Assembly: GCF_000758685.1 (NCBI RefSeq)
Contig: NZ_CP009286.1
Location: 1,642,501-1,706,500 of the forward strand
Length of the DNA: 64,000 bases
Reading direction: 5' to 3'
From: Paenibacillus stellifer
Lineage (GTDB): Bacteria; Bacillota; Bacilli; Paenibacillales; Paenibacillaceae
Shown: positions 1 through 8,755 of the stretch, piece after piece
Layout: each line of letters begins with the position of its first letter
Position numbering within the stretch: position 1 is the first letter of the stretch
The notes under the pieces: generated by a model
Databases searched by the model: none
The model's input: only the letters and a program-made list of their open reading frames with translations
What the model was told of the DNA's origin: nothing
Program-made: the position numbers and the translations under genes

Positions 1-33
1 TTCCGGTGACCAACAGCAAGGAGGGTTCTTCGC

Positions 34-1611
34 ATGATGACGGTCATGCTGATTGATGACGACGTGCCTATGCTCGACTATGTGAAGTTTCTGCTGGAAC
101 AGCCGGGTCTGGAACTGGAGCATGTCGCGTCCGCTTCCGGCAGCGGGGCGGCGCTGGAGCTGTTCCATGAACATCTGCCTGATTTGGCCATCGTCGATAT
201 CGGGCTGCCCGGTATGGACGGCCTGGAGCTGGCGGAGGCGTTCCGGCTGATGAAGCCGGAGGTGCGGCTGATCTTCCTGACCTGCTATGAGGACTTTCAT
301 TATTCGAAGCGGGCGATTCAACTGGAAGCCGACGATTATCTCATCAAGGATGAGCTCACTCCGGAGCAGCTGAAGACCAGCATCCTTAAGGCGATGGATC
401 GGTTCGGTGAACGCCGGGCGCTGCTGGAGCGCTATTCGTTCCAGCAGGCGATTGAGCGCAACCGGGGGGTGCTCAAGCGAAATTTCCTGAATCAATTGCT
501 CTCGGGCAGCGGAAAATGGGATCATATTCGGCTGCTCGGCGAACGGCTTGGCATATCCTGGAGGAAGCCGTTTCTGGTTCACGGCTTTCTCCATATCGAC
601 GCCGCTTCTCTGCTGTCAAGGTACCGGTATGAGGATGCGCCGCTGCTTCATTTCGCCGCCGGGAATATTGCGTCCGAGCTGTCCGCAGGTCCCGAGCCGA
701 TCACTGCGCTGATGGATGGGGAGAACGGCATCTATCTGCTGTGGAATGCCGAAGATCCGGCCGCTCCGAGAGACGGGCTGATCCGCTACATGGAGACGGT
801 ATGCGAGAAAGCGGAGCAGTATCTGAAGGTCACCGTTCGCGGCTTCTACGCCCCGGAGGCGTTCCCGGTTCGTGATTTCGCCCGCGCTTATAAGCAGTTG
901 GCCGAGCGGCGCGACCACGGCTTCTATGACCCGCCCGGGCCGGCAGTCATGCTGAAGCCCGATCAGGATTATCGCTCAGCTCCGGAATCGAAGCCGGGGA
1001 AGGAGAAATCCATGCTTACGCTGGCGATTGAGGAGGAGAACGCCGCATGGATTAATCTTGCCGTCGGCAAGCTGCAGCAGCATGCGGGGGACGAGAGATG
1101 GTCGCCCCGGCTGCTCAAGGAAGCCTGCGCCGACTGCGTCCGCAGTATGGCTTCGGAGACGAACGGCGCGGTGGAGGAAGCGTTCTTCCATCACTTAAGC
1201 CGGGCTCTCCATGTGGAGGAAGCGGCGCAGCTGACGAAGCGGGAGCTGCGGAAGCTGTGGCGGCGGCAGTCGCTCACGCCGATCAGCGAACGGGAGAAGG
1301 ACACCCGGCTGCAGGCGATCGACGATTACTTGAGACAGCATGCCGACCGGATGATTACTTCGGTCGATATGGCGGAGCATCTGTATTTGAACCCCAGCTA
1401 TTTCTCCCGTTATTTCAAACGGCTGTCCGGCATGAAATTTACGGATTATGTGAACCGCTTCAAAGTCGACATGGCCATCTCCATGCTCCGGCGGGAGAAT
1501 GAGACTGTCGAGAATGTGGCCTATACGCTCGGTTTCTCGGACCGGGCCTATTTCTCCAAAGTCTTCAAGAAATACAGCGGCAAGAGCCCCAGCGAATTCA
1601 AGAACGCGTAG
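34..1611 (+). CDS. Two-component response regulator, AraC-type (YesN-like)
   Basis: A DNA-binding response regulator of 525 residues. The N-terminal receiver (about residues 4-125) shows the acidic cluster D8-D9-D10, the expected phospho-acceptor D55 in VDIGLPGMDG, T83 and K105. A long linker follows, and the last ~100 residues are two AraC-type helix-turn-helices (from about residue 425, ending KYSGKSPSEFKNA). This architecture is typical of Paenibacillus regulators that, with a membrane histidine kinase, control carbohydrate uptake or degradation genes. The partner kinase would lie just before the window. The start has a good GGAGGG Shine-Dalgarno 8 bases upstream; ATG at 34 or 37 are both possible. 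The downstream beta-helix gene is a plausible target, which is inference. Confidence 0.93.
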   Translation: MMTVMLIDDDVPMLDYVKFLLEQPGLELEHVASASGSGAALELFHEHLPDLAIVDIGLPGMDGLELAEAFRLMKPEVRLIFLTCYEDFHYSKRAIQLEADDYLIKDELTPEQLKTSILKAMDRFGERRALLERYSFQQAIERNRGVLKRNFLNQLLSGSGKWDHIRLLGERLGISWRKPFLVHGFLHIDAASLLSRYRYEDAPLLHFAAGNIASELSAGPEPITALMDGENGIYLLWNAEDPAAPRDGLIRYMETVCEKAEQYLKVTVRGFYAPEAFPVRDFARAYKQLAERRDHGFYDPPGPAVMLKPDQDYRSAPESKPGKEKSMLTLAIEEENAAWINLAVGKLQQHAGDERWSPRLLKEACADCVRSMASETNGAVEEAFFHHLSRALHVEEAAQLTKRELRKLWRRQSLTPISEREKDTRLQAIDDYLRQHADRMITSVDMAEHLYLNPSYFSRYFKRLSGMKFTDYVNRFKVDMAISMLRRENETVENVAYTLGFSDRAYFSKVFKKYSGKSPSEFKNA

Positions 1612-1739
1612 AATGGGGTTCCACAGAATAAGCCCGAACTTGAGAAGCGAAAGGCAGTTCCGCGAAGGCATAAGGCACCGGCACTTAACAGGACCGGACT
1701 GCCCGTTCCTCAAGCACGAGGCTAACAGGAGGAATAAAA

Positions 1740-3866
1740 ATGAAAGCGTTTACTATAGAGTGGTTTATGCTTCTGCATATTAAGAAGTTTATGCTTCTGC
1801 CGCTTATGTTTGCGCTAATTCTCGCTCCATTCGGCCTTATTCCGGCAGGGCGGGCGGAGGCAGCGGGCACTACCTATTATGTGGATTCCACTGGAGGCAG
1901 CGACTCGAACAGCGGCACCAGCGAAGCCAGTCCCTGGAATTCGCTGAGCAAGGTGAATTCCGTGGAATTTCAGCCCGGCGACCGCATTCTGCTCAAGGCG
2001 GGAGGGGTGTGGAACAACGCCTATCTGGATCTGAAGGGCTCGGGTGCGGAGGGTAGCCCGATCGTTGTTGATCAATATGGAGCGGGGCCCAAACCACTCA
2101 TTAACTTCGGCAATACAGCTGTGGGCGGCGAGGGGTTCGGCGTCCGGCTCAAGAATGTGTCGTACTGGGAAATCAACAACCTGGAAATTACAAGCGGACA
2201 GTTCTCGACCGACATGCGCCGAAGCGGCATTCTGGTCGTCGGTGAAGGGACAGGGGCGGGGGCGTTCAAGCATATCTACATCAAAGGCAACGACATCCAT
2301 GACGTATTCGGCACAGACCGGAGAACCGGCGGCATCAACTTTCATGCGCGCGGGGCAAACACCGATCCCGAGAGCACCTGGGACGATGTGCTGATTGAGA
2401 ACAACACGGTAATCAATGTGGCGGATACCGGCATCCAGGTGATGACTGACGCCTTCGCGAACAGCTCCTGGGCCCATAAATTCAATGCATTCACTAATTT
2501 GATCATTCGCGGCAACTACGTGGAGAAGATTCACCGGGACGGCATTCTCGTCCGTGCCAGTGTCTCGCCGCTGATTGAATATAATACGACGAACGAAATC
2601 GGCGTCAGCTGTGATGTGGATACCTCGGTGGTTAGTTACCTGGATCATATCGGCTATGTTGCGGCGCAGTGGGCCTATTACACGAGCGGAGCTGTCTTCC
2701 AGCATAATGAAGCATTCAATACCAAGGTACTGCAAGGGGACGGTCAAGCCTGGGACTTCGACATCCGGGTAACGGACAGCATCTACCAATACAACCTCAG
2801 CCATCACAATGAAGGCGGAGCCCTGCTCGTTATGGACAGCACGAACAACAACACGTTCCGCTACAATATCAGCCAGAACGATTATGACGCCTTCGGGGCT
2901 TTTCATTTGCGGCCGGGCGGCGGCAGTCTCTATATCTACAACAATGTCATCTACCGCGACAGCGGGGGCACGTCGAGCCTGACCGGGACCAGCACATCCG
3001 GGATGACCTACTACAGCAATAATATTTTCTATAATGCGTCCGGTGGGACCTATGCGAATAGTTCCTTTACAACGTACAGAAACAATCTGTTCTACGGCGC
3101 TAACTCGAATGTGCCGAATGATCCCGGCAAGGTTGTGGGCGATCCGCTGTTCGAGAACGGCGGCGGCGCGTCCGGCCTGGACACCGCCCAGGCCTACAAG
3201 GTGGCCAATAACTCGCCGGCCATTAACGCGGGAGCCGCAGTTGAAGGGAATGGCGGCGTGGACTTCTTCGGCAACCCGCTGTACAGCGGCTCGCCGGATA
3301 TCGGCGTGTATGAAGCACCGGGAGGAGCCGGAAGCGATCCAAACGGCTCAGCGCTGTTCCAGGACGACTTCGAGGACGGCAATGCGAATGACTGGGCGGT
3401 AACCGGAGGGACCTGGACCGTTGCGTCCGAAGATTCGCTCGTCTTCGCCCAGAACGCCCTTTATGGCGAATCCATTGCGTCGGCCGGAAATACAACCTGG
3501 ACTGACTACACGCTTGAAGCAGACGTGAAGATCAAGAAGCTGGGGGGCAACGGCGGCATTTTGTTCCGCTATCAGGATGCCAACAACTTCTATATGTTCC
3601 GGCTGAACGACACGGGCAGCACGGCTGATCTGTACAAGAAGACAGGAGGCCAGCTCCAGCTGCTTGCCAGTACGCCTGTCACGGTTGACCCCAATCAGGT
3701 ATACAGACTGAAGGCGAAGGTACAGGGGGCGTCCATCACGGGATCGGTGAATGGCACAGAGGTGCTGTCCTGGACTGGAAGCGGTACGGAGCTGGCGTCC
3801 GGCAAAATTGGCCTGCGCGTTCACTCCGGGATGGCGTCGTTCGATAATGTGCGGGTGACACAGTAG
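1740..3866 (+). CDS. Secreted right-handed beta-helix protein with C-terminal LamG/DUF1080-like domain
   Basis: A 708-residue exported protein. The first ~42 residues form a signal peptide (hydrophobic LPLMFALILAPFGLIP, cleavage likely after AEA). From TYYVDSTGGSD onward the sequence has the look of polysaccharide lyase-type beta-helices: an N-terminal VDQYGAG capping segment and many N-rich rungs such as NNNTFRYNIS and YIYNNVIYRDS. A separate domain (about residues 535-708) begins with FQDDFEDGNANDW and ends with FDNVRVTQ, as in LamG/DUF1080 jelly-roll domains that bind or cleave carbohydrate. It probably acts outside the cell on a polysaccharide; the substrate cannot be read from sequence. 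The hydrophobic start contains a small echo (FMLLHIKKFMLL). AGGAGG lies 7 bases before the ATG. Confidence 0.85.
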   Translation: MKAFTIEWFMLLHIKKFMLLPLMFALILAPFGLIPAGRAEAAGTTYYVDSTGGSDSNSGTSEASPWNSLSKVNSVEFQPGDRILLKAGGVWNNAYLDLKGSGAEGSPIVVDQYGAGPKPLINFGNTAVGGEGFGVRLKNVSYWEINNLEITSGQFSTDMRRSGILVVGEGTGAGAFKHIYIKGNDIHDVFGTDRRTGGINFHARGANTDPESTWDDVLIENNTVINVADTGIQVMTDAFANSSWAHKFNAFTNLIIRGNYVEKIHRDGILVRASVSPLIEYNTTNEIGVSCDVDTSVVSYLDHIGYVAAQWAYYTSGAVFQHNEAFNTKVLQGDGQAWDFDIRVTDSIYQYNLSHHNEGGALLVMDSTNNNTFRYNISQNDYDAFGAFHLRPGGGSLYIYNNVIYRDSGGTSSLTGTSTSGMTYYSNNIFYNASGGTYANSSFTTYRNNLFYGANSNVPNDPGKVVGDPLFENGGGASGLDTAQAYKVANNSPAINAGAAVEGNGGVDFFGNPLYSGSPDIGVYEAPGGAGSDPNGSALFQDDFEDGNANDWAVTGGTWTVASEDSLVFAQNALYGESIASAGNTTWTDYTLEADVKIKKLGGNGGILFRYQDANNFYMFRLNDTGSTADLYKKTGGQLQLLASTPVTVDPNQVYRLKAKVQGASITGSVNGTEVLSWTGSGTELASGKIGLRVHSGMASFDNVRVTQ

Positions 3867-4041
3867 CGGCCTGACAGTTGGCTTATTGATGCCGTATGGA
3901 TGCCGAATAGACACCATATAGATCCCGAATAGTTCCGAATTGATGCCGAGAGACAGTTCAACGCCTTCAACGCCTGATTGCTGGAGCATCGTCATGCAAC
4001 GCGCGGCAAGCTGCAGCAGGCCCTAAAGGGAGGGATGAATC

Positions 4042-4848
4042 ATGTGTGCCGGAACTTCGGCGAATGACGGACGCAAGCCGGTCCGCTCTGGCAGAATCCG
4101 CAAATTCCTTCTTCTTCGCCTGAAACGGAATACGTATATAAAAGTTCTTCTAACAACGATTATATTATTATTAATGCTGTCGATACCGCTATCTGCTTGT
4201 TCGGCGTCCGAGCATTCTGCGGATTGGTCAGTCACGGGCCGCGCTGCCCCGGATCGGGCTGCCGTCAACGGCGGTGTTGTTGTTATGCGGGAGGCCGAAA
4301 TGTTCACACCCGTCGCCTGGGTGAACGGTGAGCCGGTGGCGTACGGGGAGTTCAAGACCCGCATGCTGGAGCTGCGGGGCGAGGCTGTTGCCGAAGCGGC
4401 GGAGAAGGGGGCTGACCCGGCGTCCCGGAATTTCTGGGCTTCCGATATTGGAGGCCGGACACCGCTTGACCTGTTGAAGGAGAAGACGCTGCATCTTCTG
4501 ATACGGGTCAAGGTTCAGGAGATTGCCGCCAGGAAGGCCGGCATTGTGCAGGACATCGGCTACGAGGCGTTCCTGTCGCGCCTTGACGCGGAGAACAGGC
4601 TGCGGAACAGCCGCCTCCGCAGCGGCGAGCCGATTTACGGCCCGCAGCAGTACAGCGAGCGGATCTATTACCGGTATATGCTCGCCAATCTGGAGCTTGC
4701 GCTGCGGGAGCGGTTAGCCCGGGACGAAGGGGACTCTTCCGGCAAGCTGCTGGACGAGGGCCGCTATGAGGCGTGGCTGGAGGGGGAGGCGGCCAAAGCC
4801 GAGGTCCGGTTAAATCCCGCCCTGTACGGCAGGCTGTCGGCAGACTGA
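4042..4848 (+). CDS. Lipoprotein resembling the SurA/PrsA N-terminal chaperone region
   Basis: 268 residues. A basic N-terminus leads into a hydrophobic stretch (VLLTTIILLLMLSIPL) and a lipobox LSAC with the lipidated Cys at about residue 53, so the mature protein should sit on the outer face of the membrane. The mature part contains VAWVNGEPVAYGEFKTRM, which resembles the SurA/PrsA N-terminal fold ('NGE.I...EF'), then a helical region. No parvulin prolyl isomerase domain follows, so it is at most the chaperone half. It follows the beta-helix gene and may help fold the secreted enzyme (inference). The N-terminal extension before the lipobox is unusually long, but GGGAGG is well placed before this ATG. 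Confidence 0.6.
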   Translation: MCAGTSANDGRKPVRSGRIRKFLLLRLKRNTYIKVLLTTIILLLMLSIPLSACSASEHSADWSVTGRAAPDRAAVNGGVVVMREAEMFTPVAWVNGEPVAYGEFKTRMLELRGEAVAEAAEKGADPASRNFWASDIGGRTPLDLLKEKTLHLLIRVKVQEIAARKAGIVQDIGYEAFLSRLDAENRLRNSRLRSGEPIYGPQQYSERIYYRYMLANLELALRERLARDEGDSSGKLLDEGRYEAWLEGEAAKAEVRLNPALYGRLSAD

Positions 4849-4930
4849 CGGGCTTGCCTGACCACAACAGATTGCTGTCCTGTCAACAGGCGGGAGGCCG
4901 GATGCCGCTACGTCAGCATGAACATCTTCA

Positions 4931-4966
4931 AGCCGTCTCCCTGCCTGCGGGGGACGGCTTTTTTGA
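4931..4966 (+). terminator. Rho-independent terminator after the lipoprotein gene
   Basis: AGCCGTC and GACGGCT form a stem with inner CCC/GGG pairs, followed by a run of six T. It ends the first operon. Confidence 0.8.
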
Positions 4967-5034
4967 TGAGATCAGATTCGGCAATATCTTCGGGAAGACT
5001 CCGATAAGGAGTGGTTATGGTTTATTTTTACACG

Positions 5035-5063
5035 TTGCTTATAATGAATATACTAGGGATAAT
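5035..5063 (+). promoter_or_regulatory. Candidate sigma-A promoter of the MarR gene
   Basis: TTGCTT (5035-5040) and GATAAT (5058-5063) with 17-base spacing, 37 bases before the MarR start. Both hexamers deviate from consensus. Confidence 0.4.
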
Positions 5064-5099
5064 TAACGTAATTTCTTTTTCCGTGCGGGAGGACAGGCC

Positions 5100-5573
5100 A
5101 TGAACAAAGAAGATCAGGTCATATCGGGCTTCAGGGACTTATTCAACAAGATGGTTTGGCTTAATAAAATCAAGATGGAAGACAGTCTTAAGGGCCATAA
5201 GCCTTCTGAAGTGCATTGCATCGAATACATTGGACGAAATGCAGATTCCAACGTGACCAAACTGGCGGAGTCTTTCTATATGACGAGAAGCGCCATAAGT
5301 AAAATAACGAAGAAGCTCATGGAAAAAGGCTTGATCGAAAGCTACCAGAAGCCGGATAACAAGAAAGAAATCTATTTCAGGCTTACGGAGCAGGGGGAAG
5401 TAGTTAACAAAGTCCATGAGGAGCTGCACAAGGAATTTCAAGAGCGGGATAAAGCCGTATTTGAGCAGGTAACCGAGGAGCAATTTGACAGCATGCTTCG
5501 CTTCATGGATAGGTATAGCAGGCATTTGGATGCAGAAATCAAGAAACAGGGTTTAGATGCGAAGTCGGAATAA
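5100..5573 (+). CDS. MarR-family transcriptional regulator
   Basis: 157 residues with the MarR winged-helix layout: recognition region SFYMTRSAISKITKKLMEKG and wing QKPDNKKEIYFRLTEQGE. Members bind palindromic operators as dimers and usually repress adjacent efflux genes, releasing DNA when a ligand binds. The neighbouring MFS gene has a promoter overlapped by two copies of a MarR-like operator, so this protein is its likely repressor. A GGGAGG Shine-Dalgarno precedes the ATG by about 8 bases. The ligand is unknown. Confidence 0.9.
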   Translation: MNKEDQVISGFRDLFNKMVWLNKIKMEDSLKGHKPSEVHCIEYIGRNADSNVTKLAESFYMTRSAISKITKKLMEKGLIESYQKPDNKKEIYFRLTEQGEVVNKVHEELHKEFQERDKAVFEQVTEEQFDSMLRFMDRYSRHLDAEIKKQGLDAKSE

Positions 5574-5600
5574 AGGTGAATAATGGGAATCAAACCACAG

Positions 5601-5635
5601 GCAGCCGGGCTCTATTGAGAACGGGCTGCTTTTTT
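5601..5635 (+). terminator. Terminator after the MarR gene
   Basis: GCAGCC/GGCTGC stem with an inner CTC-TATT-GAG hairpin, followed by six T. Confidence 0.75.
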
Positions 5636-5648
5636 ATTGCTGTTTTTT

Positions 5649-5703
5649 GTTGACGAGGAAACAAAATGGCGATAATATAAATATGTTTCCGAGGAAACAA
5701 AAT
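5649..5703 (+). promoter_or_regulatory. MFS promoter with duplicated MarR-type operator
   Basis: A sigma-A promoter TTGACG (5650-5655), 17-base spacer, TAATAT (5673-5678). The 13-mer GAGGAAACAAAAT occurs twice, at 5655-5667 and 5691-5703. The downstream copy is part of the palindrome GTTTCC-GA-GGAAAC (5685-5698). One copy overlaps the -35 side and the other the transcription start region, a typical double-operator layout for repression by the adjacent MarR protein. Confidence 0.7.
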
Positions 5704-5732
5704 AAAATCACAACCTTTGAGGGGAGAATTAA

Positions 5733-6935
5733 ATGTTCATACAAACTGTAGATAGAAAGGCTTTAATATTCGGTCTTATGTCTGTGTTTCTGTGCGGAAT
5801 AGGCTTCAGCATCATTGCACCTGTCGTTCCATTCTTAGTGCAGCCTTATACCAATCCGGGAAATCAAGCCGTGGTGGTTACGCTGCTGACCTCTGTTTAT
5901 GCATTCTGCGTGTTTTTTGCAGCCCCCGGGCTTGGGGCTTTGAGCGACCGATATGGCCGTCGTCCTATGCTGTTAATATGCCTGTTGGGTTCGGCAATCG
6001 GGTACTTCGTTTTTGGCCTGGGAGGAGCTCTATGGGTGTTGTTTGCCGGACGCATAATAGAGGGTATAGCAGGCGGGGTCATAAGCACTCTCTTCGCCTA
6101 TTTTGCCGACATCACTCCCGGCGAACAGCGCACCAAATACTTCGGGTGGATGAGTGCGGTTGTAGGTGTAGGCTCCGCCATTGGACCCACCGTAGGCGGA
6201 TTGCTTGCCAAGTTTGGTTACTCTGTACCCATGTATGCCGCAGCAGCAGTCACCTTGTTGAATGTTATCTTTGGATACTTTTTTATGTCCGAGAGCCTTG
6301 ACAAGAATAAGCGGCTGAAGAAAATCACCTTGGTGAGGCTGAATCCATTTACACAGCTGGTGAACGTACTTTCCGTAAAAACTTTAAAACGACTGCTTAT
6401 CTCAGCGTTCTTGCTTTGGATACCCAACGGATCGCTGCAGGCCGTTTTTTCACAATTTACACTGGATACTTTCAATTGGGCGCCTGCGCTGATCGGACTT
6501 ATGTTCTCGATTATGGGGGTTCAAGACATCATTTCACAAGGTGTTATAATGCCCCAGCTATTGAAAAAACTCCGCGATGGACAGATCGCCATTCTTGGAA
6601 TGGTTTCGGAGATTATAGGCTACGGTCTTATTGCGCTGTCTGCCTTGTTCTCATTCTATCCGCTTGTTATTGCCGGCATGTTCATCTTTGGATTTGGCGA
6701 TTCGATCTTCGGGCCTTCATTCAATGGGATGGTCTCCAAGTCCGCCGAATCCAGCGAACAAGGAAGAATTCAAGGAGGCAGCCAATCGATTCAGGCTTTG
6801 GCACGAATAATCGGGCCTATCCTTGGAGGTCAAATCTATGTATCACTGGGTCATGCGGCGCCCGCTGTTATGGGGATGATCCTTATAGCAGCGGCAATAC
6901 CCGTTCTGTATAAGGGGACGCAGGTAAGGGAGTGA
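5733..6935 (+). CDS. MFS drug-efflux transporter (DHA1, TetA-like)
   Basis: 400 residues, about twelve membrane segments. The hallmark loop between segments 2 and 3 is present as GALSDRYGRRP (residues 68-78), and segment 5 has the antiporter-type GPTVGGLL. The family exports drugs or other small molecules in exchange for protons across the cytoplasmic membrane. Preceded by GAGGGGAG and by the duplicated operator above; the MarR gene upstream is the probable regulator. The second half has a serine-rich SKSAESSEQGRIQG loop. The substrate cannot be assigned. Confidence 0.9.
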   Translation: MFIQTVDRKALIFGLMSVFLCGIGFSIIAPVVPFLVQPYTNPGNQAVVVTLLTSVYAFCVFFAAPGLGALSDRYGRRPMLLICLLGSAIGYFVFGLGGALWVLFAGRIIEGIAGGVISTLFAYFADITPGEQRTKYFGWMSAVVGVGSAIGPTVGGLLAKFGYSVPMYAAAAVTLLNVIFGYFFMSESLDKNKRLKKITLVRLNPFTQLVNVLSVKTLKRLLISAFLLWIPNGSLQAVFSQFTLDTFNWAPALIGLMFSIMGVQDIISQGVIMPQLLKKLRDGQIAILGMVSEIIGYGLIALSALFSFYPLVIAGMFIFGFGDSIFGPSFNGMVSKSAESSEQGRIQGGSQSIQALARIIGPILGGQIYVSLGHAAPAVMGMILIAAAIPVLYKGTQVRE

Positions 6936-7003
6936 ATACGTACTTTACGTTGATTTTTCCAGAGTCATGGCTCATGGTCCACCGTCTGCAGCAGGTTTCA
7001 CAA

Positions 7004-7025
7004 CCGGCAATGGCCGGACTTTTTC
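7004..7025 (+). terminator. Terminator after the MFS gene
   Basis: CCGGC-AATG-GCCGG hairpin followed by ACTTTTT. Confidence 0.6.
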
Positions 7026-7052
7026 ACCTTACAAAATAAGCCATTGAATATA

Positions 7053-7081
7053 TTGACAGATTTAGAACGCAAATATATACT
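7053..7081 (+). promoter_or_regulatory. Sigma-A promoter of the nitrogenase-like pair
   Basis: TTGACA (7053-7058), a 17-base spacer, then TATACT (7076-7081). It leaves a leader of about 110 bases before the first gene. I looked for a GlnR-type TGTNA-N7-TNACA site and did not find a convincing one. Confidence 0.7.
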
Positions 7082-7194
7082 TTGGTCATTACATATAATT
7101 CCTAGCTATTTAGTATGATATTTAACTATGTTTGCTGCAATGCTGCCATTACAGATCACCGGCGTTACAAGGGATAAGAGAGGGTGGATAGCGA

Positions 7195-8724
7195 ATGGGC
7201 AAGATCAATTTGAAGATGACTGAAGTTCAAAATCGCGAGCGGCGGCTCGGCACTATCATCGCCTGGAACGGAACAGCATCGGATCTGCACACACAATCAG
7301 GCTATCAGCGAAGAGGAAGCGGATGCAAGACCAAGACCAATAAGGATGGATGCCGGCTGTGCGAAGCCAAAGGGCCGTTCACCCAAGGCTCGGTGTGCAG
7401 TGAGCAAATGGTTGAATGCCAGGCAGGCAATGTCAGAGATGCGGTGCTGATCCAGCATTCGCCGATCGGCTGCGGCGCCGGACAAGTTCCTTACAATTCA
7501 ATCTACCGCAACGGATTGGCCATGAGAGGCCATAAGGTCGAAAATATCCGGATCATCAATACGAACCTGCAGGAGACGGATATGGTGTTCGGCGCGCTTG
7601 GCAAGCTTAAGCAATCCATCGACGATGCCTGGGAAAGGTATTCGCCCAAAGCCATTTTCATAGGCACCTCTTGCCCTACCGGGATCATAGGCGAAGATAT
7701 CGAAAGTGTTGCCAAGAAGAAGCAGGAGGAGCTGGGGATTCCCGTCATTCCTCTGTTCTGTGAAGGATTCCGGTCGAAGCATTGGAGCACGGGCTTTGAC
7801 GCGACCCAACACGGCATCCTGCGGCAGATTGTGAAAAAAAGCACGAAAAAGCAGGAGGATCTCGTCAACGTTATCAGCCTCTGGGGTTCGGATATTTTTA
7901 CCCCGATGTTCAAAGAGCTGAATTTAAGAGTCAATTATGTGGTGGACATGGCTTCCGTCTCCGATCTGGAGCAGCTGTCTGAAGCGGCGGCGACCGTAGG
8001 CTTCTGCTACACGCTCTCTTCGTATATGGCGGCGGCGCTGGAGCAGGAATTCGGCGTGCCCGAAGTCAAAGCTCCGATGCCCTACGGATTCGCCGGAACT
8101 GATGAATGGCTTCGCGAGCTCGGCAGAGTTACCCATCGGGAAGAGCTTGTCGAGCAGTACATCGCGAAGGAACACGCCAGAGTGAAGCCGAAGATCGCCG
8201 AGCTCAAGAAGAAGCTGCAAGGTTTAAAAGGTTACGTCGCCACAGGCTCCGCTTATGCCCACGGACTGATTCAAGTGCTGAGAGAGCTGGATATTCAGGT
8301 TGACGGCTCGCTTGTGTTCCACCATGATCCCGTCTATGACAGCGGCGATTCGCGGGAGGATTCATTGGGGCACCTGATTGAGAATTACGGGGAGGTCCCG
8401 TCGTTCAATGTGAGCAACAGACAGCAGTATCAATTCTACGGTCTGCTGCAGGAGGTCAAGCCTGATTTTATCCTGATCCGGCATAACGGTCTTGCGCCGC
8501 TGGCTTCCAAGCTCGGAATTCCAGCAGCCCCGCTGGGCGATGAACATGTCGCGATCGGCTATGATGGCATCGTTAATCTCGGTGAAGCCATTCTGGACAT
8601 TCTTGCCCACAAGAAATTTCACGATGATTTGAAAAAGCACGCTAAGCTCCCCTACAAGCAGTGGTGGCTTGATCAACAAGATCCATACATTCTCTCCAAG
8701 CACCCGGAATTGATCGACGCGTAG
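7195..8724 (+). CDS. Nitrogenase component 1-like protein, alpha type (NifD/NifE-related)
   Basis: 509 residues of the nitrogenase component-1 oxidoreductase family. The three cysteines that hold the bridging iron-sulfur cluster in NifD/NifE have counterparts: GSVCSEQ, SPIGCGAGQ and IGTSCPTGIIGED. A fourth, in FCYTLSSYMAAALE, sits where NifD has its cofactor-ligating cysteine. The histidine-containing MHSWD-type motif near the C-terminus is not conserved (GDEHVAIGYDG instead), so this is unlikely to be a true molybdenum nitrogenase. Extra cysteines lie near the N-terminus (GCKTKTNKDGCRLC). It pairs with the next gene 31 bases downstream. No NifH, NifB or other nif gene is in the window. Likely a two-subunit iron-sulfur reductase or cofactor scaffold of unknown substrate. 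Confidence 0.8.
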   Translation: MGKINLKMTEVQNRERRLGTIIAWNGTASDLHTQSGYQRRGSGCKTKTNKDGCRLCEAKGPFTQGSVCSEQMVECQAGNVRDAVLIQHSPIGCGAGQVPYNSIYRNGLAMRGHKVENIRIINTNLQETDMVFGALGKLKQSIDDAWERYSPKAIFIGTSCPTGIIGEDIESVAKKKQEELGIPVIPLFCEGFRSKHWSTGFDATQHGILRQIVKKSTKKQEDLVNVISLWGSDIFTPMFKELNLRVNYVVDMASVSDLEQLSEAAATVGFCYTLSSYMAAALEQEFGVPEVKAPMPYGFAGTDEWLRELGRVTHREELVEQYIAKEHARVKPKIAELKKKLQGLKGYVATGSAYAHGLIQVLRELDIQVDGSLVFHHDPVYDSGDSREDSLGHLIENYGEVPSFNVSNRQQYQFYGLLQEVKPDFILIRHNGLAPLASKLGIPAAPLGDEHVAIGYDGIVNLGEAILDILAHKKFHDDLKKHAKLPYKQWWLDQQDPYILSKHPELIDA

Positions 8725-8755
8725 ACCACGATTTCTTATTGAAAAGGAGACTACC

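Noticed and set aside
1815..2906. Long open frames antisense to the beta-helix gene and other core genes
   Set aside because: They lie opposite GC-rich genes with clear families, have no Shine-Dalgarno and show composition expected of shadow frames.
3880..3970. Tandem repeat of GATGCCGAATAG-like units
   Set aside because: The copies are too degenerate and few to call a repeat or regulatory array.
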